Shown here in pieces: positions 48,290-56,586 of a DNA stretch of 64,000 nt (positions are counted from its first letter, which is position 1; every line of letters starts with the position of its first letter). The position numbers were made by a program, and so were the translations under genes. The notes below the pieces were generated by a model that ran no database searches, had not been told where the DNA came from, and saw only the letters and a list, made by a program, of their open reading frames with translations. The DNA is from Planctomycetota bacterium (GTDB lineage Bacteria > Planctomycetota > UBA1135): NCBI GenBank assembly GCA_030748415.1, contig JASMMA010000004.1, positions 86,501 to 150,500 of the forward strand. The letters are read 5' to 3'.

Positions 48290-49470
48290 GGCTGATAACC
48301 AAAGCCAAAATTGAGCCAAAGCCAGCTCTGAGAATCCGAACCAGGTAGGGCAGGCCCAGGATTAAAATGGCTCAAACCCAATAGAAGTTTGGTTTTGGTT
48401 TTGGTTTCGAAAGTGTGATGGAAAACCAGATCCATCTCGGTACCGATGTACTTTTCGGTTTCATCTTGGGGAAGGGGCTCGTGTGGATTTTCTGCGCCCG
48501 GCAATAGTGAAGCGGGGCCCGATGCGGCTTTGTTCAGGAAATGAACTCCTGCGCTCCAAAATCCGGAATCGGAAGCGCGGGTCCTGAGGCGCAAACTCAA
48601 ATCTAAGAGGTTCGACCAATTAACAATTCCAGAATGGCCCAAGTCATAGAACCAAGAGTTGTAAAGCGGTTGAAAGCCTGAGCCGCCACTAGATGGACCC
48701 GCAGCGTAGTCCAAGCCGAGCCCCAACCAAGTCACGTATCCGAGTTTCCACTCCGACAGAGCAGCAAGAGCCAAACCGCCGCTGGAACCGGTGGTCATGT
48801 CCCCCGTTTGGAAAGCAGTCTCAAGGTTCCAATTCCACTCACCAGAAGCGCTGGGGGGCGAGCTCTGAAGGAGAATGCCAACAGTAGTGTCCGAAAGGTC
48901 AAGATTGCCTTGTGTGCGGAATAACCCATAAATATCCACCGGCATGTCCTGAAAATAACCTGTAGCGTAAACCCCACCAAGGCCGTCGTCGGCATGTTCC
49001 CACCCCTTATTTGGGGCGGGCTCAAACTGAAAAAAATCTGCCTTCCAACTCCCAACGGGGATTTGAAGCAAAGCCCCTCTCCAAGCAAGGCCATTAATCG
49101 AAAAATACCTCCGAGAGAGCATCCTTTCCTTCCCCCGGCTGAATTCCATTTGACCCAATCGAAGAGAGGACCCTTTAAGGGAATCCAGGTGAAAATCCAA
49201 GTAAGCTTGATGAAACTGGTCATCGGTATCTTCGCCAGAATCCAAATGTTCCCCCTCCAATGTCACCGAAAGAAAGGAAGTTGGGTGAATGTCCGTGGCC
49301 ATTCTGAACCGGGCGGTTCCACGGTTTAAAGTGCTTGAGCCGTCTAAGGGCCAGGGGCTTCGAGTATCCATGGCGTACCGGCCATTAAACTTCCAATTAA
49401 AAAGAGGAGGTGCATCAGGCTCGCTCTGAAGGAAAAGCGGCGCGGCAAGGAGGAGGAGAGGGGAAAACAT
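48286..49470 (-). CDS. Porin-like outer-membrane beta-barrel protein
   Basis: Signal peptide; alternating strand pattern; SSLRLGQMEFSRGKERMLSRRYFSINGLAWRGALLQIPVG; C-terminal WLWLNFGFGYQP. Confidence 0.55.
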   Translation of the reverse strand: MFSPLLLLAAPLFLQSEPDAPPLFNWKFNGRYAMDTRSPWPLDGSSTLNRGTARFRMATDIHPTSFLSVTLEGEHLDSGEDTDDQFHQAYLDFHLDSLKGSSLRLGQMEFSRGKERMLSRRYFSINGLAWRGALLQIPVGSWKADFFQFEPAPNKGWEHADDGLGGVYATGYFQDMPVDIYGLFRTQGNLDLSDTTVGILLQSSPPSASGEWNWNLETAFQTGDMTTGSSGGLALAALSEWKLGYVTWLGLGLDYAAGPSSGGSGFQPLYNSWFYDLGHSGIVNWSNLLDLSLRLRTRASDSGFWSAGVHFLNKAASGPASLLPGAENPHEPLPQDETEKYIGTEMDLVFHHTFETKTKTKLLLGLSHFNPGPALPGSDSQSWLWLNFGFGYQP

Positions 49471-49529
49471 GAAACTCTAGAAATCTAATCCTACAAGAAA
49501 TCGCCACTTTCGTTAGGCTAAAGGTAGCT

Positions 49530-49694
49530 TTGCCAGAAACCCCACAACCTTTTGAATTCAAGTGCCAACAATCCGGAAATTGTTGTCGCCCGGAGCAGTG
49601 CAGTACCTTTCCGTATGGGGACTCCATTTTGAATGAGCCGCTAGGTCTTCAGCGTGCAGCCCAATCCTGTCCAGGCATTAAGATTAAATGTTGA
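49530..49694 (+). CDS. Small Cys-rich protein (54 aa, TTG start), YkgJ/zinc-iron-chelating-like CC motif; not in the ORF track
   Basis: MPETPQPFEFKCQQSGNCCRPEQCSTFPYGDSILNEPLGLQRAAQSCPGIKIKC*; AAAGG 5 nt upstream of TTG; overlaps next gene start by 7 nt. Confidence 0.55.
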   Translation: MPETPQPFEFKCQQSGNCCRPEQCSTFPYGDSILNEPLGLQRAAQSCPGIKIKC

Positions 49695-50899
49695 CGAGTC
49701 TTCTTCTTATCGGCTTGTTGCAAGACCCTTTGCCGGAAAAGCCAAGCCCACCCAAAACTGGAGCCGAGTGGAATCAGGCTGGCGTATCGGCACTTGAGAA
49801 AGGTCAACTTCGTTATTCCCTCCAGTGCTTCGAGGAAGCAAAGGCCCTTCTTCCAAAAGACGAAACGGTTTCGGTGAACTTGTCCCGAGCTCTTGGGCAA
49901 CTCGCCCTTGTTGACTACCGAGAGAACCGATTGCCAGAAGCTCTGATCGGCTTCCAAGCCGCCACCCAAGCTCATCGCGACAACGGCACCCCCGAGCTTT
50001 TAGCAGCGCGTTGTCTATTGCGACTAGGCAGGCGTGAAGAGGCTCTGGAACAGGCACTTCTTTTGCACCAAGATTTTCCTAAAAAAGAACAGCCACCTCT
50101 TTTGGCGGCTGACATTTATGCTCTTCGAATGCAGCTTGATTTGGGAGTCCAACTCCTGAAGAAAATTGAAGAGCCAACGAAAAAGATATTGGACCGCATG
50201 AAGCAGCTTCAAGAAGAACAACTCGCATGGAAATCCTATTTGCGAGATTACTCTTTGCATTTCGAAGTTTTGTATAACCCGAACCAACAAGCTATTGTTG
50301 GTGCAATCCCTTTAATTATTCAGGATTTAGAAAACGCATGCACCGATGTGTCGAGTCATTTCGGATTGTTGCCTACGGAAAATCTTGTAGTCCTTGTTTT
50401 GGATAAGGATAGATACAAAGAACAAGCACCTGAATGGTCGGCAGGCTTATACGACGGTCGGATTCGCTTATCAGTTGGAGATTACCAAAAAGAAAAGAAG
50501 AACCTTAGAACGACCATTCGTCATGAGTACGCCCACGCAGTCCTTCACAATCTTGGCGCCCAGCTTCCATCGTGGTTCCAAGAGGGAATTGCACAGTCCG
50601 TGGAGAACCGTTCCCTTGAAGTCGCCACCCGTAGAACTCGGCAAAGTTTGGAGGCAGGGATTCGATTAGCAAATCTTCAAGGGGATTGGACATCCTGGGA
50701 AGGTGCCAGCAGAGTTCGCGCCGCCTATTCCTACTCCTTGTGTTTTGTTCAGTGGATTGAAACAAAATTCGGCGCCCATGCTTGGCCTTTGCTCTTTGAT
50801 GCGATTCGCCAGCGCGGCCTAGAGAAAGCTACCGAATCTGTCCTCGGTTACTCGGTCGATGAATTAGACGAACAGTTTTCTGCGAGTTTTAGTCAATAG
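49688..50899 (+). CDS. TPR protein with C-terminal gluzincin (peptidase MA-like) domain
   Basis: TTIRHEYAHAVLHNLGAQLPSWFQEGIAQSVENRS (HExxH...E); N-terminal TPR-like helices. Confidence 0.82.
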   Translation: MLTSLLLIGLLQDPLPEKPSPPKTGAEWNQAGVSALEKGQLRYSLQCFEEAKALLPKDETVSVNLSRALGQLALVDYRENRLPEALIGFQAATQAHRDNGTPELLAARCLLRLGRREEALEQALLLHQDFPKKEQPPLLAADIYALRMQLDLGVQLLKKIEEPTKKILDRMKQLQEEQLAWKSYLRDYSLHFEVLYNPNQQAIVGAIPLIIQDLENACTDVSSHFGLLPTENLVVLVLDKDRYKEQAPEWSAGLYDGRIRLSVGDYQKEKKNLRTTIRHEYAHAVLHNLGAQLPSWFQEGIAQSVENRSLEVATRRTRQSLEAGIRLANLQGDWTSWEGASRVRAAYSYSLCFVQWIETKFGAHAWPLLFDAIRQRGLEKATESVLGYSVDELDEQFSASFSQ

Positions 50900-50928
50900 G
50901 CTAAGGAGGATTCGTTGTGTAACCATGG

Positions 50929-51558
50929 GTGTGGAAAACCGTCACCTTTGGCATGCTTGTTTCTTCGGAGAACGATACCAACCTTTTGTCATTGGCCCTT
51001 GGGGCAAAAGTAGAACTAGAATCCTGTAATGACTTCTTGGGGATTGAAGGGACTGCGGGCCTTCTTCGGCGATGCCCAATAGAGCTTGGTTCCAAACTTA
51101 AGATCAACACAAAGTTGGCCACCCAACTTGCTGCGGCTTTGGAATTGGGGCGGCGAGCGGTTTTAACATCTTTTAATCCCAAAACTCGTTTTCGAGGGGG
51201 AGGGGATGTCCATCGATATCTTGCTCCCCGATTTGCAGGTCAGCGAAAGGAACAGTTTTACGCTCTGTACCTTGATGCCAAGGGGGGAGTTCTCCACGAG
51301 GAACGGCTAAGTGAAGGCACCTTAACCACATCCTTAGTTCACCCTCGGGAAGTCTTTGCACCAGCTGTCCTTCACCGAGCCGCAACCATTGTTGTTGCAC
51401 ACAATCATCCATCAGGTGATGCAGAGGTTTCCGCCGAAGATCGTTCAACAACAAGAAGGCTCCAAAGGGTCGGACGCCTATTGGGAATCGAAATCTTGGA
51501 CCATGTTGTATTGGGGGCAGGTTGCTACACCTCTTTTTTGGAAGAGGGCTGGCTCTAA
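50929..51558 (+). CDS. radC: RadC-family JAB/MPN-domain protein
   Basis: EQFYALYLDAKGGVLHEERLSEGTLTTSLVHPREVFAPAVLHRAATIVVAHNHPSGDAEVSAEDRSTTRRLQRVGRLLGIEILDHVVLG; HxHPSGx... JAMM signature. Confidence 0.9.
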   Translation: MWKTVTFGMLVSSENDTNLLSLALGAKVELESCNDFLGIEGTAGLLRRCPIELGSKLKINTKLATQLAAALELGRRAVLTSFNPKTRFRGGGDVHRYLAPRFAGQRKEQFYALYLDAKGGVLHEERLSEGTLTTSLVHPREVFAPAVLHRAATIVVAHNHPSGDAEVSAEDRSTTRRLQRVGRLLGIEILDHVVLGAGCYTSFLEEGWL

Positions 51559-51582
51559 AGCCCTTTCCCTGATTCGGAAGAG

Positions 51583-52305
51583 CTAACTTGCATTCAGCTG
51601 AAAAAACCAGTGTTGGCAAATAGTTGCTGCGGCTGGGCCAGCTGATTCGATGCGCAAAATAGTTGGGAGAATCCCAACGCGTTGAATCCCCTCGCTTTGA
51701 AAGTAAGTCATTTCCTCTGGGCTGAAGCCGCCCTCAGGACCCACGAGCAACATGATTTCTTTTGGAGGCTCCAATGTAAGGCTCATTCCTAAAGGAAAAG
51801 AATCAGGTTGCAAGACAAGGGGCTTGGCTGGAGGAGCCTCTTCAATGGCCTGCTTTAATGGCACAGGTTCTTCTGAAAGAATGGGCGGGAAGGGGCGGTT
51901 GCATTGTTGGCAGGTTTCCCGGGCCAATTTATTCCAACGGTCTAAGCGGCTTTTGGAGAAGCCTTTTCGCCCAGCAATGCTCCGCTCACAAATCAGAGGC
52001 ACAATGCGCTCCACCCCAGCCTCGGTGGCTCGGACGATCAAGTCGTCCGCCCGAGAGCCTTTAGGCCAAGCAGTTGCCAAAGTAATCGGAAGGAGGGGAA
52101 GCCTTGGAATTTCGCATAAACCAGCCAATTCCAAAAAATCAAAGCCGTTCCATGTGGCCTTGAGAGCACCTCCATGAGGAAGGAGCAGGAGAATTTCCTG
52201 GCCATCCTCCAATCTGAGGGCTTTCAGATGCCTATAAAGGTCCGGTTGAGGGGACCACGGGCCAGTCAAGTGCTCGGGTGCTTCGGTGAGGAAAAAGAAG
52301 CGCAT
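51583..52305 (-). CDS. rsmE: 16S rRNA (uracil1498-N3)-methyltransferase family (RsmE)
   Basis: MRFFFLTEAPEHLTG...LATAWPKGSRADDLIVRATEAGVERIVPLICERSIAG...LLVGPEGGFSPEEMTYFQSEGIQRVGILPTILRIESAGPAA. Upstream part of the listed 560-aa ORF is antisense to the FHA gene and excluded. Confidence 0.93.
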   Translation of the reverse strand: MRFFFLTEAPEHLTGPWSPQPDLYRHLKALRLEDGQEILLLLPHGGALKATWNGFDFLELAGLCEIPRLPLLPITLATAWPKGSRADDLIVRATEAGVERIVPLICERSIAGRKGFSKSRLDRWNKLARETCQQCNRPFPPILSEEPVPLKQAIEEAPPAKPLVLQPDSFPLGMSLTLEPPKEIMLLVGPEGGFSPEEMTYFQSEGIQRVGILPTILRIESAGPAAATICQHWFFQLNAS

Positions 52306-52433
52306 GGGGTGAGGATGATAGTAACCTCGACTCTCTTGAGAGGTACTCTGGGGAGCGGTTTTGGCGATTTCCCTAGCTGGGTAGGTGCCTCTAAACTGCC
52401 CCTCTACGGATTCCCCGTTAGCTTCCTTCCCGA

Positions 52434-54179
52434 ATGATTCGCATTGAGATCCTGAGCGGCCAGGATGCCGGCCGCTTGGTCGAGCTTGAGCCCGGCTCCC
52501 ACACCCTTGGCAGGCGTGAGGGGGTGGATTTATTGATTCAGGGCGATGCCGTTTCTGGAAAGCACTTGGAACTGACCATTTCCGAAGATGGAACTGTTCA
52601 CTTTCGCGACCTAGGCTCGACCAATGGCACTTGGTCCGGCGGGCTGAAAGTGGAGGAAGGCGAGTGGTTTCGAGGGACCGAACTTCAGTTGGGGAATCTC
52701 CAGCTTCGACTTGTTTCCGAAGATGAATCCCCAGGCGAGTCCACCACTCCCGCCACGACATCCCAACAAGATTCCGATGCTGAAATCCATCGCCGTGCTG
52801 TGCGGGAAGCCCTTCAGGAAAAAAGCCGAGGTGGTTCCTGGATGATGTGGGTTCTTTTCGCCGTTGTCCTTTTGGCTGGTGGCCTCTATTGGTTTTTGAA
52901 TCGCCCGGCGGCCATTGAAGTAGATCGCAGCGCTGGACCCCGCCGGGTGGCAGCTGCGCAACTTGATGCAATCGATGACCTCGGAAAATTTGAAAACGCC
53001 GTTTCAGAATCCTGGAAGTTGAGCAAAGGGCTTGAGATGGTTGGTGGGCAGTTGAGGAGCGATGGGGGGAGCCGGCGCGCTGAACTCTTGCCCCGTTTTG
53101 AAACCGCTCCATGCCGCCTTCGATTCGAGGCTCAAGTTGAGGGTAATCTTCAGGTGTGGCCCCTTTTAACTTGTGGCAACTCTGAAACTGAAATCGCCCC
53201 ATCCATATGGTCGGGAGATTCTCTGGCAAATGGCGCCGTAGAGCTTGATTTACCCTGCGACTCATTTGAGTGGTTCCAACTTCAGCTCCAAATCAAGGGT
53301 GCAGGTTCCCTTTCAAACTTGAGCGTTTCGGCCGTCGATGGTGATGGCATCGCTTTGAGGAAAGTGGGCGGTAGCCGAAAAGTAATTCAGGCTGGAGCGA
53401 ACTTGGCTCTATATGGCTTAGGGGGCTTGATTTTTGAATCCCACGGAGCAGGGGGTCAATGGGAATCCGATCCCAAAGGACTTCGCTTTATTCCAAAAGA
53501 ATCTGCATGGATTCGTGTGTCCGGTAAGAATCCATTGGTTCTTACTGGGCTTGAGCCTGTCGGCGCGACAACCGGTTTGAAGGTCATGGGTGCGAAAGGT
53601 CTCCTATTCCGAGGAGAGCGCCCTTTCTGGCTTTCATTTGAACAACCCATGGATGCGGCGGTTGGTAGCGATGGTATTTATCTTCAACCCACGAAACCCC
53701 TCCTATTGGATTGGGATTTTACTTTTCCTTTAGGAGAGGCAGCGCGCCTTGAAAGTGAGATTCGTCGAAGTTCTCGTCAAAACGATACCGCCAGATTGCT
53801 TCAAGTAACCCAGGAGCTTCTCTTCAACTGGCCCTTCAATGAAGAGCAAGTTTCCCTTGCCGAAAGCAAACGCGCTGAATTGATGACCAATGGTCAAAAA
53901 CAACTCAGCATATTGGAAAGTTCAGTTGCAGAAGCGGTTTTCCTTGCTTCCCCGGAAGAAATGAAGCGAGTTCTTGCCGATGTGGCCCAATTTGTTGATG
54001 GCCTTCCGGGGACCCGAGTCGCCGAAGAGGCCACGGACATGATTCAAGTTTTGGAAAATGAAATTTCCCAGGTCCTTGAAGACCGGCAAACTGAACTCAA
54101 TGCCTACAACAAGCGGCTTCTTGGAGGACTCATGCGAAGTTATCCCCACCTTGCCCAATGGCTGGAGGTTCAGGAATGA
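52434..54179 (+). CDS. FHA-domain protein with TM and jelly-roll-like central region
   Basis: GSHTLGRREGVDLLIQGDAVSGKHLELTISEDGTVHFRDLGSTNGTWSGGLKV; TM WMMWVLFAVVLLAGGLYWFL. Confidence 0.88.
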   Translation: MIRIEILSGQDAGRLVELEPGSHTLGRREGVDLLIQGDAVSGKHLELTISEDGTVHFRDLGSTNGTWSGGLKVEEGEWFRGTELQLGNLQLRLVSEDESPGESTTPATTSQQDSDAEIHRRAVREALQEKSRGGSWMMWVLFAVVLLAGGLYWFLNRPAAIEVDRSAGPRRVAAAQLDAIDDLGKFENAVSESWKLSKGLEMVGGQLRSDGGSRRAELLPRFETAPCRLRFEAQVEGNLQVWPLLTCGNSETEIAPSIWSGDSLANGAVELDLPCDSFEWFQLQLQIKGAGSLSNLSVSAVDGDGIALRKVGGSRKVIQAGANLALYGLGGLIFESHGAGGQWESDPKGLRFIPKESAWIRVSGKNPLVLTGLEPVGATTGLKVMGAKGLLFRGERPFWLSFEQPMDAAVGSDGIYLQPTKPLLLDWDFTFPLGEAARLESEIRRSSRQNDTARLLQVTQELLFNWPFNEEQVSLAESKRAELMTNGQKQLSILESSVAEAVFLASPEEMKRVLADVAQFVDGLPGTRVAEEATDMIQVLENEISQVLEDRQTELNAYNKRLLGGLMRSYPHLAQWLEVQE

Positions 54180-55828
54180 CTCGTGGGGCTGGACTCGACC
54201 CGGGCCGCACAGTTGTGCGCCTTGCGGAGGTGCAAGCCCGAAAGGGAGTTGTCACTTTGACGCGCTACCATTCGGTAGAAGTCGAATCAGGCGAGACATC
54301 GATTGAAGTTACCGAAGATGCTTTCGGAAACCTGAGGAAAAAGACTGCTCCTCTTCGAGTGGGCTTAACCGGCTCGGATGTAATGGTTCGGTACCTTCCC
54401 GTCCCACCTGTGGAAGATTGGCGCCTTGAGCGTTTGATGGAATTTGAAGTCCGCGAAATTGAAGCCCGCTCTGGTTCCCCGCTGGCGACTTCTTTTAACC
54501 TTCTTCCGGTACCCAAAGAACTGGATGAAGATGACACAGTTTTGTTGGGGCTCATCAAGGAAGAATTGTTGGGCGAATGGTTAGAAGCTTGCGGAAAACT
54601 TCCCGTGCAAGGCTTTACGCCGAACTCGATTGCCCTTTACAACGCCTTTCTCGCTTTGGGCGACCATGCTCCAAGTGTGACCCTGCTCGCAAACATTGGT
54701 GCAGGCACAATTGACCTTGCCTTGGTTCGCGGGTCTGAGTTGTACTTTGCCCGATCGGTTACCACTGGATTGGACCAGCGTGATTCGACTTTGGGAGGTC
54801 GTCTTGGCGTTGATTCTCTTCGCGCCCGCCGCTTAATACACAAGCATCTGGATTTGCGCGGCGCCTTAGGGGAACGGCTTTCTTCCGACGCTGAAAGGGT
54901 GACTCGACCTTTGTTGCCCCTTTACGATTCCATGCCGACTCTTCTTTCGGGTGTGATTACGCTTTGCAAAGCTCAAGCGAGGTTGCGTGACTTGAGCTTA
55001 GATCGGATTCTTCTTACCGGCGGCGGGGCTTTAGCCAATGGGCTTGAAGAGTTCCTGAACAAAAGAACGGGCGTTCCTGTTGAAGTTTGGAATCCAGTAG
55101 AAATGTTAGATTCAGATGGCCTTCTGGATGACCAATTCGATGACCTTGAAGCCGATGGAACAGCCGCAACTGTGGCAATCGGGTTGGCATTGAGTGCTGC
55201 AGACCCTGAGCTTTATGCATTGGAAGTCCTTCCAGCATCAGCTCGAAAGAAGAGGGATTTCCAAGAGAAGGGAATATTTTCTGTAATTGCCGCCGTACTT
55301 GCGGTCATCTTTCTACTGGTAGAACTTCAGGTCTATTCCGGGCAAGCCACTGAATTGTCAAATCGCTCGAGGTTGCTTTCTGCTCAAGCGAAATCTGCTC
55401 AAGACAATGATCGAATCGCCGACGACCTTGCGCTTCAACTTGAAACCGAAACCAAGCTTTATCAAGAACTTGTGGCTCGTCATGCGATTCAACGAAGTGC
55501 TCAAGAAATCTTAGCCGCATTGGAACAATGGCTTCCCGACAACTTGTGGGTCGATAGTTTCGAAGTAGGCATGGCCCCTGGCGAAGATTGGGATTTGTCC
55601 GGTCGAAGCGTGCCCGTTGTCACGATTCGCATCCGAGGTGAAAACCGCGCCCGCCGAGCTGCCGATGCCTTTACTGAGTTCAGCGAGAAGGTAAAAGAGG
55701 TCCTTCCAGGAAAAGAACAAGCCATTCAAATTGCGAGCAAGGAACGGGGTCGCAACCCTGAATGGACTTTGACCGCTGTTCTACTTGAAGATGGCCCAGA
55801 CAGCCGCCCAGAGGGGGTAGAAGAATGA
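54176..55828 (+). CDS. PilM-like ATPase fused to PilN/GspL-like domain
   Basis: GLDPGRTVVRLAEVQARKG...; LLANIGAGTIDLALVRGSELYFARSVTTG; LLTGGGALANGLEEFLNKRTGVPVEVWNP; C-terminal TM and coiled coil then ILAALEQWLPDNLWVDSFEV; ATGA overlap with FHA gene. Confidence 0.82.
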   Translation: MTRGAGLDPGRTVVRLAEVQARKGVVTLTRYHSVEVESGETSIEVTEDAFGNLRKKTAPLRVGLTGSDVMVRYLPVPPVEDWRLERLMEFEVREIEARSGSPLATSFNLLPVPKELDEDDTVLLGLIKEELLGEWLEACGKLPVQGFTPNSIALYNAFLALGDHAPSVTLLANIGAGTIDLALVRGSELYFARSVTTGLDQRDSTLGGRLGVDSLRARRLIHKHLDLRGALGERLSSDAERVTRPLLPLYDSMPTLLSGVITLCKAQARLRDLSLDRILLTGGGALANGLEEFLNKRTGVPVEVWNPVEMLDSDGLLDDQFDDLEADGTAATVAIGLALSAADPELYALEVLPASARKKRDFQEKGIFSVIAAVLAVIFLLVELQVYSGQATELSNRSRLLSAQAKSAQDNDRIADDLALQLETETKLYQELVARHAIQRSAQEILAALEQWLPDNLWVDSFEVGMAPGEDWDLSGRSVPVVTIRIRGENRARRAADAFTEFSEKVKEVLPGKEQAIQIASKERGRNPEWTLTAVLLEDGPDSRPEGVEE

Positions 55829-56586
55829 ACCTCGACGCATTCTGGCAAGCGAACCGTCGGTTTCTAATCGGAGTCGCCATCGGCCTTGTGAGCTTTCTCA
55901 TATTGGGTTCTATTTTGGTGAGTGGTCCAAAGAAAGCTGCAGCATCTTCTCGCAGGAGCATCATGACCGCAACTCGCACTCTGCGGGGGAAACACGTTTC
56001 CTCACAGGATGTAGCTCGAGCTCGCACACGATTAGAGGCGCTTAAGAAACAAGGCCGAAAGTTGGCGGAACTAGCCTTGCCAATTGCAACTGATGGCTTT
56101 GTGATTCCCGAAGGGCAATCCCCATCGAAGCATTACATAGAGTTCACGGGCGCTCGGCGGCAAGAGCTCATATCTGCAGGTCTGCTTCGGGACATGGAAA
56201 TTGACGAGTCTTTAGGTCTTCCTGCGGTTTCTCCTTCCCAACCTCAAATTATTGCCAAAGTCCTACATGGCTTTTTTGTTGTTGACCAAATGATGCGCCT
56301 AGCAATTGACTACGGCGCTGAGTCAGTTGATGACATTGCCATCTCTACTCGCTCAAGTCGCCCTGGTACTTTGCGTGCATCGCTATTAGACATCACAACT
56401 GTAGAGTTGGAAGTTAGTATTCAAGAGGAGCGTCTTCGCCCACTTCTCCAGAAGGTTGTTGCGCATGACCCGCCATTGGGCCTTGTGCGAATGGAAGTTC
56501 TCCCCGTCGATAAGAAAGGTAGTCGAAGTATCTTGTTTGAGTTTGGAGTCGGTTCGATTCCTGAAACCCAAGGAGAGGAAGAATGA
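55825..56586 (+). CDS. Single-TM protein, PilO/GspM-like by position and topology
   Basis: RFLIGVAIGLVSFLILGSILVSG TM then helical and alpha/beta periplasmic region; ATGA overlaps both neighbours. Confidence 0.5.
   Translation: MNLDAFWQANRRFLIGVAIGLVSFLILGSILVSGPKKAAASSRRSIMTATRTLRGKHVSSQDVARARTRLEALKKQGRKLAELALPIATDGFVIPEGQSPSKHYIEFTGARRQELISAGLLRDMEIDESLGLPAVSPSQPQIIAKVLHGFFVVDQMMRLAIDYGAESVDDIAISTRSSRPGTLRASLLDITTVELEVSIQEERLRPLLQKVVAHDPPLGLVRMEVLPVDKKGSRSILFEFGVGSIPETQGEEE

Noticed and set aside
52306-53265. N-terminal ~320 aa of the listed 560-aa minus ORF
   Set aside because: Antisense to the FHA gene, low-complexity Arg/Gln/Ser-rich; RsmE homology begins at MRFFFLTEAPEHL (52305).
17614-54179. 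Kinases plus FHA protein as one phospho-signalling operon
   Set aside because: The genes are tens of kilobases apart and not co-oriented as a unit; any connection is speculative.
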